Below are positions 21,769 through 34,200 of a stretch of 64,000 nucleotides of DNA, one piece after another (within the stretch, counting starts at the first letter, position 1; the number at the start of each line of letters is the position of its first letter). The position numbers were made by a program, and so were the translations under genes. The notes beneath the pieces are model-generated. The model did no database searches, was not told where the DNA came from, and worked only from the letters and a program-made list of their open reading frames with translations. This DNA is from Heracleum sosnowskyi (Eukaryota > Streptophyta > Magnoliopsida > Apiales > Apiaceae): NCBI GenBank assembly GCA_030848705.1, contig JAUIZM010000015.1:930001-994000 (forward strand), in the 5' to 3' direction.

Positions 21769-22540
21769 TGATATGGGTTAAAAATAACCCTAAAGACATA
21801 ATTAATATTGCATTAATTAAACCTAGCTGGTCCATTAATAAGGCCCGAAACTCTAATTAAATATTAATTTCGTAATTAATATTTGGGCTAGAAGTACAAC
21901 ATGTATTAGGAGACGTCCAATACAGGCTTGTTCTAATACAATTGGGTTTGTTTCAATACAAGTCCGTTATGATATGGAAACAACTCCTACAAGGAAAGAT
22001 CTATAATTAATCTTTATCCACCATCAAGGATAAGACTTATCATTCAAGGAAGTGATAATACTTATCCACCGTCAAGGATAGGATTTATCCTTCAAGGAAA
22101 TCAATACTTATACATTAGGCTTCTAAACGCCTATATAAAGGGTCTGACCCCTCATCTCAGAACTACGTTTTAGACATAACTACATACGTCATCTACAACA
22201 TTTTTGATAGAGCTCCATACGTCACCTACTATGTTTTGGACACAGCTCCATATGTCACCTACTACATTTTGGACACAGCTCCATACATCATCTACAACGT
22301 TATAGACTTCATCCTCGAATAAGGACATACAAGTCACTACGTCCTTGGTGTGCTCATGCCGCCATAGCCCCGAGGGCAACACCAAGAACTATGTTTTCTG
22401 GCTTGATTCTCAGCACTGCTTGAGATACGTAAGCATCTTGTGAGGACCGATTTAGTCACGAAACACAAGATCAGCCATTAAAGCTCGAAGCTCTCTAACC
22501 CTAGAATTAAATTCGCAAGCACACTTTTTAATCCATAACA
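21769..22540 (+). repeat. 5' LTR of gypsy element 1
   Basis: 772 bp, equal in length to the 3' LTR and differing by scattered substitutions. A TATA box (TATATAAA, 22132-22139) follows CGCC. About 30 bases downstream begins a block of four 33-bp tandem repeats (about 22165-22310) absent from the related element at 58 kb. Confidence 0.93.
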
Positions 22541-22560
22541 TTTGGCGCCGACTATGGGGA
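22541..22560 (+). other. Primer binding site of gypsy element 1
   Basis: TGGCGCCGACTATGGGGA at 22543-22560, two bases after the LTR. The TGGCGCC start is common for plant gypsy elements. The matching tRNA is not assigned here. Confidence 0.75.
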
Positions 22561-22573
22561 GGCAACATCAACC

Positions 22574-24210
22574 ATGGCAAACACACGAAGAACGACTCGT
22601 GAAACTCATACTTCTGAAGGACTTCCTCTTACCTCTGAAACAGAGACTCACGGAAATCAACCACCACCAACTACTGGCATTCAAGGGGCGAATATCCCCC
22701 TCACCACCCCTCAAGGACCGGAAATCCCAACTTCGGTTGAAGGGACGAATCCCCTGCAGATGGTCATTCATGGATCTAATCCACAAGAGACCGCACACCA
22801 GCAACCAATCACGACCTCCCCACTGCTCATGAATGCACCAAGTGGCCTTCAACTTCATACTACGGATCTTCCCCAATATGCAACTCAAACTCTTGGGATG
22901 CCAAACTATGGCATGTCTCCTCGACCCACGATGGGCAGCAGTGGTCTCAACCCCACTTACCATGAAGCATATGTTCCCCCTTATATACAAGGTCTGGGAC
23001 CCCAAAACCATCAAACTCAAACTCGAAGGACCCCTTTGATTCAAGACTACTCGGGTCCCTATAGTGAGGACGAGAATGATTCAACTGGAGAAGAGAGGGA
23101 TTTTGCCCCAAGAAGAAGACGTTCCTCCCAAACGAATCGGGAGCAAACTACTAAGGAAAAAATTTCAGCCCATGAGGCAGAAACCGCAAGACTCAAGAAA
23201 CTACTGGCTGAAGAGGAGGCCGCAAAAGCCCAAAGCCAAGAAACTGGAAGAGTCCCGATAATCAACCTGGACCCAACACCGAGAAGAACCAAGATGGCTG
23301 AAGCCCCAAGGGGTGATCCTAGTGTTTTGTTGCCCCTAGGAGATCTTGACGATCCTAAACCACCGTTTACTCAAGACATCATGAAAGCTACCATATCCAG
23401 GAAATTCAAGATTCCAACAATTAAAGCTTATGATGGAACGGGAGATCCCTCTAATCATGTAAGAACGTTCTCTAATGCACTGTTGTTGCAGCCAACCAAT
23501 GATGCTGTCAAGTGTAGGGCGTTTCCACAAACCTTGGCAGACATGGCCCAACGTTGGTATAGTCGTCTTCCTCCCAACTCTATTGGGTCTTTTAAGGAAC
23601 TAAGCAAAGCATTAATCAACCAATTTGTTAGTGGAAGGGTGCACGAGAAAAGCTCTGCATCACTCATGGGAATCCAGCAAGGAAAGAATGAAGCTTTAAG
23701 GGATTACATCAACCGATTCACCAGGGAGGCTCTGAAAGTCCCGGACTTGGAAGACAAAGTAGCTATGATAGCCCTGCAGCAAGGAACCACTGATGATCAC
23801 TTCAAAAGATCATTGGCAAAACATCCACCCGAGAGCATGCTGAAGCTCCAAGATAGAGCCGGAAAGTACATCAAGGCTGAAGAAAGCATGAGAAAGTATG
23901 AACCCATTGCTGGTGGTAGTGGAAATTCGAAGAAAAGAAAGGAAACATAGGAGTATGACGTCAAGGAAAAGTTTCCTAAAACGTCAAAGGATTTTGATTC
24001 TCCACCCAAGAGGAACAATTTTGGGCCAAAGTTTACGGAGTATGCAAGATTAAATACTCCCAGGAGCCAAATTCTGATGGAAATATCAAAGGAGGAAGAT
24101 CTCCGATGGCCGAAGCCACTAAGGACTGACATGTCTAAACGGAATCAAAACCAATTCTGTCGGTTCCACAAGGAAGTCGGTCACGACACGGATGATTGCA
24201 GACAACTGAA
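22574..24210 (+). pseudogene. gag: Gypsy element 1 gag
   Basis: ATG at 22574 (MANTRRTTRE), just after the primer site. It is Pro/Gln-rich at the N-terminus, then Lys/Glu-rich, then a retrotransposon gag core from about residue 260 (AQRWYSRLPPNSIGSFKELS). A TAG at 23948-23950 breaks it; the frame continues through a Lys-rich tail to CRFHKEVGHDTDDCRQLK (24158-24210), the Cys/His motif of Tat gags. The matching position in the second Tat element is a sense codon. After 24210 the frame runs directly into reverse transcriptase because of the internal deletion. Confidence 0.88.
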
Positions 24211-26848
24211 AGATGACATGTTGGTGAACAAAATTTTTGAACACCTGATTGGAAAAACCATGGAGGTCTATGTGGATGACATGTTGGTTAAAATCCTCGA
24301 TAAGGCTGATCATATAAACCATCTACGAGAAGCATTTGAAGTGCTGAGGCACCACAAGATGATGTTGAATCCAGCTAAATGTGCCTTTGGTGTAGGCTCA
24401 GGGAAATTTTTAGGCCTGATGGTTTCCAAGAGAGGAATCGAGGCTAACCCCGACAAAATCAAAGCAATCCTGGATATGGAGCCACCACGAACCGTCAAGG
24501 ATGTTCAGAAACTAACGGGAAGAGTGGCAGCATTGGGAAGATTCATCTCCGAGTCAGGATAGAAATGCTTACCTTTTTTCAAAGTACTCAAGAATGTGAA
24601 AAATTTTGAGTGGACAACTGAAAGCCAGGAGGCCTTTGAGGCCTTGAAGAAGTACAAGGCTTAGGCACCACTGTTGGCAAAACCAAAGCCAGGAGAAATT
24701 CTCTATTTGTACTTGGCAGTTTCTAACACAGCCCTTGGAGCTGTTTTGGTAAAAGAAGAGTTGAAGGTTCAGAAACTCATTTACTACGTAAGCAAGATTC
24801 TACATGGGGCAGAAATAAACTACTCTAAGATTGAGAAGTTTGCCTTAGCCTTGATAATGGCCTCAAGAAAGCTAGGTTCATACTTCCAGGCACACAAGAT
24901 AGAGGTTTTGACCAATCAGCCTCTAAGAAACATCTTGCACATCCCTCAAGTTAGTGGAAGGTTGATCAAATGGGCTATTGAATTGGGAGAATTTGACATC
25001 AAGTATAAGCCTCGAACGGCCATAAAAGCTCAAGCACTCGCTAACTTCATGGTTGAATGCACCATTGACAACCAGGAAGTTGGGGGGCAGGAAGTAATAG
25101 TGGAAGACAAGAAAGATGAAGACATGGTGTCCAAAGAATGTTGGGTGCTCTATTTTGATGGAGCATCAAAAACAAAATCAAGTGGAGCAGGTTTGGTGCT
25201 ACAGAGTCCCGATGGATTCCTTATAGAGTATGCACTAAAACTGGACTTCCCAACGACAAACAATGAAGCTGAGTACGAAGCCCTGATAGCTGGCTTAGGG
25301 CTGGCTGGAGCCTTGAGAGTTAAAACTCTGAAAGTATGTGGAGACTCGAGGCTAGTGGTTTCTCAAGTAAATGGGGAGTTTGAGGCCAGAGATGAAGTCA
25401 TGGCCAAGTACCTAAAACTTGTCAAGGCCATCATGACTCAGTTTGATGAATGCTATGTGGAACACATTCCAAGGGAAAAGAACATGAAGGCCGATGCCTT
25501 GTCTAAATTTGCCTCTTCTGAAATTGAAAACTACGTAGGAAGTGTATACTTCCAAGTCTTGAAGACCCCAAACATCAATGGAAAGTTGGTAGCACCCATT
25601 GATGTTGCTAGCTGTTGGATGGATCCCATCAAATCTCATCTAGAAACTGGGTGGTTACCCAACGACACTTCAAAAGCACAAAAATTATATGTGAGAGCAC
25701 TAAGGTATACCCTGATTGAGGGAATCCTATACAAAAAGTCTTTCATCATCCCATACTTAAAATGCTTGAGACCCCAAGAGGTAGAATTGGCCCTAAGGGA
25801 AGTACATGAGGGAAGTTGTGGGCAGCACTTGGGGGGCAGAGCCCTTGCTCATAAAATCACTCGTCTAGGTTTCTATTGGCCAAGCATACTTGCAGATGCC
25901 AAAAGCTATGTGAAAAAATGTGAACGGTGCCAAAAGCATGCACCGGTGGTTAGACAACCACCAGAGATGTTGACATCCATAAACTCACCCATCCCGTTTG
26001 CCATGTGGGGGATGGATATACTTGGGCCATTTCCAATGGCAAGTGCGCAAATAAAGTTCTTGATAGTAGCAATCGACTACTTCACCAAGTGGATTGAGGC
26101 TAAGCCTTTAGCCAAGATAACCACCAAGCAGGTGATGCATTTCTTCTGGAAAAATGTGACATGCAGATACGGGATTCCACGTATCCTGGTCACAGATAAT
26201 GGAACTTAGTTCAACAATGAGGAATTCAAGAAGTATTGTGACAAGAATGATATCAAGTTACGTTTCACTTCTGTTGCCCATCCTCAAGCAAATGGGCAAG
26301 CTGAGGTTGCCAACCGAATTATCCTAGATGGACTGAAGAAAAGAGTTAAACGCTCTAGAAACACTTGGGTAGACGAATTGCTCTCCATACTATGGGCATA
26401 TCGTACTACTTGTAAAGTCACCACTGGAGCAACCCCCTTTCTGCTGGCATATGGGGCAGAGGTAGTGGTTCTAGTGGAGATTACTCACACATCTCCAAGA
26501 ATCGAATCTTATGAGCCAGAGACAAATGAAGAAGGCATGAGGCTGGCTTTAGATCTAATTGATGAAGTTAGAGATGAGGCAAATGCTAAGGTAGTTGAAC
26601 ATCAAAAAAGGGCATCTTTCTACTACAACCTGAGGGTTAAAGAAAGGTTCTTTCGTCAAGGAGACTTGGTTCTCAGAAAGATTGAAGCATCCGGGGTTGG
26701 ACAGAAAGGAAAATTAGCCCCTAATGAGGAAGGGCCCTACAAAGTCAAGAATGTGTTTGGACGAGGCTCGTATAAGCTAGAAACCCTCAAAGGGCATGAG
26801 GTGCCAAAGACTTGGCATGCCTCAAACTTAAAAGTTTATTATGTTTAG
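24211..26848 (+). pseudogene. pol: Gypsy element 1 pol, deleted and interrupted
   Basis: The frame is the same as gag throughout. Protease and the first half of reverse transcriptase are missing; it starts at VNKIFEHLIGKT, then YVDDMLVK (24268-24291). In-frame TAG codons lie at 24560, 24662 and 26207. After the reverse transcriptase thumb come RNase H (to about 25060), a second RNase H (YFDGASKTKSSGAG... ADALSKFAS, about 25140-25510), and integrase with a His-His-Cys-Cys finger (about 25800-25930) and core (GMDILGPF, TDNGT before the third stop, QAEVANR after it). The C-terminal integrase part ends at 26848 with no chromodomain. Confidence 0.9.
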
Positions 26849-27528
26849 TGCATCCTAAAAGGATCCGTTAGTAGCACAAGTAGAAATAAGGTTCGATGAA
26901 ATCATGAGCTTCCTAGAAAGCAGATGAAGGGTTGAGCCCGTTTTGATTGGTAGAAACATCCTCAAAGCATTGCCAAGACAAATTACAAATGAATGCAAAG
27001 GAAATCATACAAAATATGCATGTCAACTGCACAAATAGAGTTGAATACAACGAACCCCGAAGGGTGAATGTTGCTAATAAACATACAAAAGAAGGCCTAA
27101 GATGCCTATTGTTAATTAGCGAAAATTTCAAGATCAGGAGAAGTTTGATATGATAGACTTGAGAATGAATCACTACGAGTAGGAGCCATCAGTAAGAACT
27201 CGTAAGGGTGAAGGGTTGAAACCCCATAAACCTAAGACATTCAGTCCAAACCCCATCATTCGATATGCTCAATGAAAGGTTTGAAGCCAAAACAAGACGG
27301 TATAAGACATAAGAGGCTTATGCAAATGTCAAGTTAGCCTCGAATAAGGCAAAATCGTCGTAAATGTGTAGGTCGCTCCACACTTTACACCAAGACGATA
27401 CTCGTGAAACAATAGTGTATATTAAAATCCCCAAAAAAGGGTAGTAAGTCCCAGGTAAGGGATAAAATGACCAACTCTCGAAAAAGACCGGTATAACTTC
27501 TATGAAATACTTGTGCATTATCATAGAA
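26849..27528 (+). other. 3' untranslated part of gypsy element 1
   Basis: No convincing gene. Small frames on both strands (for example 26913-27173 minus and 26947-27153 plus) have no recognisable domain. Confidence 0.55.
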
Positions 27529-27541
27529 GTTGGGGGGCAAA
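27529..27541 (+). other. Polypurine tract of gypsy element 1
   Basis: GTTGGGGGGCAAA directly before the right LTR, the expected site of plus-strand priming. Confidence 0.85.
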
Positions 27542-28313
27542 TGATATGGGTTAAAAATAACCCTAAAGACATAATTAATATTGCATTAATTAAACCTAGC
27601 TGGCCCATTAATAAGGCCCGAAACTCTAATTAAATATTAATTTCGTAATTAATATTTGGGCTAGAAGTACAACATGTATTAGGAGACGTCCAATACAGGC
27701 TTGTTCTAATACAATTGGGCTTGTTTCAATACAAGTTCGTTATGATATGGAAACAACTCCTACAAGGAAAGATCTAGAATTAATCCTTATCCACCGTCAA
27801 AGATAAGACTTATCATTCAAGTAAGTGATAATACTTATCCACCGTCAAGGATAAGATTAATCCTTCAAGGAAATCAATATTTATCCATTAGGCTTCTAAA
27901 CGCCTATATAAAGGGTCTGACCCCTCATCTCAGAACTACGTTTTGGACACAGCTCCATACGTCATCTACAACGTTTTGGACAGAGCTCCATACGTCACCT
28001 ACTATGTTTTGGACACAGCTCCATATGTCACCTACTACGTTTTGGACACAGCTCCATACGTCATCTACAATGTTATAGACTTCATCCTCGAATAAGGACA
28101 TACAAGTCACTACGTCCTTGGTGTGCCCATGCCGCCATAGCCCCGAGGGCAACACCAAGAACTACGTTTCCTGGCTTGATTCTCAGCACTGATTGAGATA
28201 CGTAGGCATCTTGTGAGGACCGATTTAGTCACGAAACACAAGAGCAGCCATTAAAGCTCGAAGCTCTCTAACCCTAGAATTAAATTCGCAAGCACACTTT
28301 TTAATCCATAACA
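27542..28313 (+). repeat. 3' LTR of gypsy element 1
   Basis: 772 bp, ends as in the left LTR. TATA box at about 27904-27911. Four 33-bp tandem repeats at about 27935-28070. Confidence 0.93.
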
Positions 28314-28318
28314 CAATG

Positions 28319-30638
28319 TATATAGGTTTAAAAAGTTTGGCATCTTCTGTAGCTGAGTCTAAAATTTCAAAATAAGGTTTTTTTAATATGAATATAGTTT
28401 TGCTAACAATGAAATTAGGTCTCTATAAGTTCTTATAAAACAAAATCATCATTTACGTATAATTTATTATTTAATAATAAATAATATTTGATTAGTTATG
28501 ATATAAAACTTAATAAAATAGGATTAAAAATATGCACAATTTTATAAAATTTTATCCTCGTATTATTATATTCTTTGTTGATTTGAATTTTTCTTAGATT
28601 GATTTTAATTTTTGAACATAGATTTCTAAATTTAAAATAGTTAGAAAAAGGTAATTAAATTGGTGTTAAAATATTGATGACATAATAATTATTATTAGAA
28701 TTTAAATATTCACTTTATTAATTTGGGCTTTATCTTGTGTTTTAAAAATCAGATTTTGACGATTTTACACCCCACACGAAGATAACTAAATTATCTTAAA
28801 TTAAAAGATGGTTTAACAATTTTTATCTAGGTGGAATTGTCCATGGAAGAGAAAAGAAGGTCACGAATTTTTTACATAGAGAATTCTATTCAATATAGAA
28901 AACTTATTTATATTTGGTTTAAATTATCAAAATACACCTTTTAGAATTTAAATATAATCCTATTATTAATAAAATAAACTTTTTTAATATTTGATCTAAC
29001 GATTTTCATTTATCTAGTTAAGATCTAATGGTTCTTATTAATTTGGTTGTCTACGACCAAAATTTGGGATAAGATCTCTATTATGATTATTATATATAAG
29101 AATTTAATATAATAAGGATATCAAGTATATAATGATATAAGTATCTTACTAACTGCTTTTACTTTTAATGTTTCGGTTTTATTTACGGTGTAAATAAAAT
29201 TTTAAAATACATTATTACTTAAAAATTATTAAATAGAATAAAAATTATGTTATGATTATATAAAATTTTATTCTCATATTATTATATTCTTTATCGATTT
29301 GAATTTGTTCTTAATTAATTTTGATACTTTATTAAAAGAAACATAAAATTTCTATATTTAAAAGAATTAGTGGAAAAATAAATAAATTAGTGCTATAATA
29401 ATAAAAAAAATATTTATTAAAATTTAGATACTCACTTTAATATTTGAGTTTTATCCTGAGTTTTAGAAATTGAATTTTGACAATTTTACAACTCATGCGA
29501 AACTAACGAAATTATCTTTAATTTAATGATGGTTTAATAATTATTATCTAACTTGACCAGTTGACCTACCCATAAAATAAACCGAAAAGAAAAGATGGTT
29601 AATAAGTTTTACACAAAAAATTCAATTCAATATAGAAAACCAATTTATAATTGGTTTAAATTATCAAAGCACACTTCTTAGAATTTAAATATAATCCTAC
29701 ATTTAATCAAATACACATTTTAATATAAGTATTATATTCAAAATTATCGTTTATGAATATGAAACCCTCAACATTTTAATAATATTTAGATATTATCCTT
29801 TTATGTTTGTTATATGTAAAATAATATAATTATAATTTGGATTAATCGAAATGTTATGTTTCTTCAGAAAAAAAAGTGTTTAAATTTATTCATGTACATG
29901 AGTTCTCCTAAGTCTCTTATAACGTAGGGTATCATTGTAATCGATATGAATTGTTATCTTGATATTTGGTTTAACAATTATTATTTAACTGAAACTATAC
30001 ATAAATTCAAGAGAAAAGATATTTAAGAATTTTTACATAGAAAAATTTTAAATTATCAAAATAAACTTTTTAGTATTTAAATATAATTCTATTATTAATC
30101 AGATACACTTTTTAATATTAGATCTAACAATTCTCATCGATCTATTTAATATCTAACTATAATTATTAATTTGGTCGTATACTGATCGAACACGGACCAG
30201 ATCGATTTTAATTTTTTCTTAAATTGATTTTAATATTTTATTGAAATAAACAAAGAATTTATAAATTTAAAATAATTAGGAAAAAAAATTAAATTGATGC
30301 TACAATAATTATCTTTAATTTAATAATGATTTAATAATTATTATCTAACTGAAACTATCCATAAAATAAAGAGAAAAGATAATTACCAATTTTTAAATAA
30401 AGATTTTTATTCAATATAGAAAAACCATTTATAATAGGTTTAAATTATCAAAATACACATTTTAGTATTTAAATATTATCCTATTATTAATCAAATACAA
30501 TTTTTAATATTATATCTGACGGTCCTCATCGATTTGAATATCTATAATTTTATAATCCAACAGATCGTATACTTTTGGTAGTACAGTAACGACCAAAGTT
30601 TTGGATAAGATCTCCCTTACGCTTATTATATATAAGGA
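28319..30638 (-). mobile_element. Helitron family B array, 5' side of the complex
   Basis: Several minus-strand family B segments in series. Each runs from an AATTTAAATATAATCCTA-type stretch, through an ATCTAACGGTTTTCAT-like phrase, toward GATCTTATCC and the 5' end. Clear 5' regions are at about 29060-29100 and 30590-30638 (TCCTTATATATAATAAG on minus, starting at 30638); diverged copies lie near 29680, 30080 and 30470. Together with 20430-21768 this is the host into which gypsy element 1 inserted. No gene seen. Confidence 0.6.
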
Positions 30639-30740
30639 GTTAATAATTTATCAAATAAGCTGAGTACACAAACACTACTCATAAGCTCTTATCAACTTAT
30701 AATGTATAAGTTGTTAAAGCCAAACAGGCCCTTTATATAC
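30639..30740. mobile_element. Right part of the split MITE
   Basis: It ends AAAGCCAAACAGGCCC, a terminal sequence of common plant MITEs, and carries CAACTTATAATGTATAAGTTG. It pairs with the left part at 20135-20429. Confidence 0.5.
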
Positions 30741-31233
30741 AACTTAAAAATGAATTTTCAAAACAGCACACCAATAGCAGCTATACTTTAAACAAATATG
30801 TCATGGAATTACTTGTAACATGAAGACATGTCGCATTATGTTTCTTCATCATCATTTCTAATCTACAAATTTTGAACTTCCAGAACAAAGACCTATAAGT
30901 GTGTATTCAATAATCGGTTTGCTTCACTGTTTCAATATACAAACCTGATCAGGTGCTGACCTATACGTTCCCTCGAGCAGAAATTTTTGGACATTACTTG
31001 TTTAAATTATGCAGTTTCTATAGGAAAAGGTGGTACAAATACCTTTGGTCTATCAAATTTTCCCCACCTCTAAAATGAAGTCTAGTCACGTCAGATGTGA
31101 GCTTTGTGATAGCAAAAAAGTTATAAATCTTCACTCCCAGCTCAATGTTGCTTTTTAAATCTCAGCTCCGCTTCTTCCGTATATTTGCTTGATGTAAATA
31201 ATGTTTGCGTTGGGCTGTTTTAACAAATGCTAG
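30741..31233 (-). other. Probable 3' untranslated region and downstream DNA of the capping-enzyme gene
   Basis: It follows the stop codon. The first 30 bases on the minus strand include an extra, non-coding copy of the last coding bases (31204-31230). No clear AATAAA signal was found; the polyadenylation site is not defined. Confidence 0.45.
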
Positions 31234-31263
31234 TCATTTGCGTTGGGCTGTTTTAACAAATGC
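31204..31263 (-). repeat. 33-bp tandem duplication at the capping-enzyme stop codon
   Basis: Bases 31204-31230 repeat 31237-31263 exactly (27 bases), six bases apart. On the minus strand the coding copy (31263-31237) encodes AFVKTAQRK and is followed by the TGA within the six-base linker; the second copy is untranslated. Confidence 0.9.
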
Positions 31264-34200
31264 CCGACAATCCTTGCGTATCCTCTCAGCATACATTGGA
31301 AGACGGACGATCTCGCTTATATCGTTCAACACAACTTCCTCTGTGATATTATCATTTATGCTCCTCATGACCTGTCAATTGTTTGAAACAACTTGTAAAA
31401 AATTGTATTACTATAATTATTTATATTTTAAAAAAAAAAAAGGATGTTGAGGGAAACCCTACTAATGAGTGGCCCTCTCACATTAACAAAACAAAGTGAC
31501 CAACTAACATATGGCATATGCACAAAATGTACCTTCTTGAAGGTATTGAATTCATTTGGGGTAGATTTGTCCACCCTTATTCTCATAAAGATCCAAACCC
31601 TATCCTCCGGATTCCAGGAACACTCTATAATCTTACCCGAAAATGAATATAATTCTGATTCATCTGCAAAACATTCTTATGGTCAAAAGATTACAAATTA
31701 AAACAAGCTGGCAGACTCAGAATGCCATGAACTAACACTAAGACTATATCTCTTCAATAGATACACATGTCAGGTAAGACATATCTCCCCGGCATATAAC
31801 ATGTTCTGGTCAATCTCATCCATACTAAATTAAAAACAGTACCAAGTTATTAACTACTCAAAGAAAAGAATAGAATAAAATGGTTCTCATGATGCTCCTA
31901 CACATGATGGTAAACAGCAATCACAACAGGAAACTTGCAATTAACCTTTAAAAACAACTCTATGTCCATTCATTAGCTTCTTCTTCCCACGTTCATTCAG
32001 AAAAAGTAAACCACGGTTATTCTCTACCTGTCAAAATAATTTACATTTAGATGCTTATATAATAAGTGAACATGAAGAATCTGAATTAATTACAACAAAA
32101 TATGACCTCAAAAAGAAAGTCAACTGAGTTCATCTCTGGAAATTTCCATTTCAAAAGGCCTTCATGTGTCCGCGGCACATAAGGATCATCCCATCCCTGT
32201 CAGTCAGAAGACTCAGAACCATCAGACAACATATCATTGTGACTGTACAATGTACATTAAAACCTAAAGATATGTAATAGCTAATCATGCATAAATAATA
32301 ACTCCACCTGAGTCCAGAAACTTTCACCTCGAATTTTAATGTATAGGAAATTCAAAGTTCGTTCATTTAGTGAAAGTTCATTTAAGAGACTTCTTTAATA
32401 TATATATAAAAGTAAATCCTCCTGATCAACATCTAGCTTGAACTAGAATTTAGTATTTGTTTGAGTTTGACAAATCACTATCTACTAACAGAACACAACA
32501 GCCAAGCTTAAAAAACAAAATATCTAAAGACATGTACAAAAGGCACAGGCATTAATTACCAAGTCAAAGCCTTACACCGAGTCACAAAGGCCTTGCCTGA
32601 GCCACTGTCCCTCAACCAACATAGGTATCTAGCCCAAAAACGACTATGATGATATGAAAAACACGTGCTTGGGTAAAGCTGAACTCAGCTAGAAGGCTGG
32701 AACAAACTTGGACACTTGGTACAAACATCTTAACTCTATTACCTTCGAACATTAATTGCCAAGAAAGGAATCTACACGAATTTCATTGTAACCAATATTT
32801 GCTTTGCCACAACAATCTTACGATATCATGACTGGGATATTGAGATAAGCTTTAATCTGTTCACATCATTTCCCCATTTTGTAGAAGATTTTACACTACT
32901 TTTTTCAGATTAACAAACAGCTACGGTGTCTCGACATTGCAAACAAGTTTGGCAAACAGTTAGGGTGACGGATTAAAACACAGAGATATATTGCTTACCA
33001 AGTAAGAAACTGAGGCAGACATAATTTCTTCAAACATGACAGTCAAGTGGCCACATGCTTCCAGATAAAAAAAGTGCCTACTCCTAAAGCCACTATGCTC
33101 AGTTCTAAACACTAAAATGTACAATCTCTCAAGATTTTAAATCATTCAAAAAAAGGAGGAAAATAGTAATGTAGAAGAGAACTCAGATAACTAAACCATC
33201 CAATTTTATTACATCTGCACATGCCAGAGAATCAGCTTCAACTTAGCATTTTAATCTGCAAACTATCCGTAGTACCTGAAAGATTAAACCATCAGCTTCA
33301 TGTGAAAGCTTTGGAATGAACTCCCGCAGAAGCTTGTTGACAGCAGAAAGCAGATAAAAATCCTTCCTTCTCACCTGGAATATGTATATATCACTACTAT
33401 TATATAATAGACGAAACATTAAAAGTTTGGTTGGTCGGTATGGTACATTGTGATTTTACTTAATTATCCTTAATTAACTGTATTTCGTGTTTTTACTTGA
33501 TTAACCTTACTTATTTATAAAAATATATTATTAAATAATAATATTACCTATTTATAACCAATTACCTTTTCACCTAAAATACATTATTTTTTCTATTTTT
33601 TCTAACAAATTCCCCTACTTTTTCAAATATATCACGGACAATTACCTTTTTTAACTAAAACATGTTAGTTTTTCTTTTTTTTCTTACTAAAACCCCTCAT
33701 TTTCCAAAAATATCACAGACAAACATTTAGTTATTTATTTTTAAACCTATTTTAATATTATAATTATTTTTTAAAAGTTTACCTATTTTAACATGTCTAC
33801 TTATTTTTCTTAACAAATGCAATTACTAAAAATATTAAAATATAAATAATCAAATATCTATTTATAAACAATTACCTTTTCAGCTAAAACACATTATATA
33901 TTGTTTCTAACAATGTCCCTCCTTTTCTAAATATATCACGGGAAATTGTCTTTTACAATTTACTTTTTCTATTTTCTCACTAAAATCCATTCTTTTCCAA
34001 AAATATCACAAGAAAGCCTTTACTTATTTATTTTAAAACGTATTTAAATACTTTTAATTATTAAATTTTAAAACCTCATTTTTCAAAAATATCACGGGCA
34101 TTTACCTTTTTAAACTAAATATATGTTACATTTTTTATTTTTTCTTACTAAAACCCCTCATTTTCCAAAAATAAAACGGGCAAACCCATAATTATTTATT

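Larger units (their letters stand above)
21769..28313 (+). mobile_element. Ty3/gypsy LTR retrotransposon, Tat lineage, 6.5 kb (element 1)
   Basis: It has two 772-bp LTRs (21769-22540 and 27542-28313) starting TGATATGGG and ending ATAACA, flanked by a perfect 5-bp target duplication, caatg (21764-21768 and 28314-28318). A primer site follows the left LTR and a polypurine tract precedes the right LTR. The internal order gag, reverse transcriptase, RNase H, second RNase H, integrase is that of Ty3/gypsy. The second, archaeal-type RNase H is the known hallmark of the Tat lineage. It lacks protease and the N-terminal half of the reverse transcriptase through a ~1.4 kb deletion, and has several nonsense codons. 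Non-autonomous. Confidence 0.93.

Noticed and set aside
22170..22385. Repetitive minus-strand frame (also 27925-28158) that looks like a repeat protein
   Set aside because: It is the reverse reading of the 33-bp LTR repeats, whose length is a multiple of three; it lies in an LTR and is antisense.
22568..23044. 158-codon minus-strand frame opposite gag
   Set aside because: Shadow of the gag coding strand; no independent domain.
33640..34180. Regularly spaced short repeats considered as a CRISPR-like array
   Set aside because: Repeats are imperfect, spacing is irregular, and the setting is a plant Helitron.
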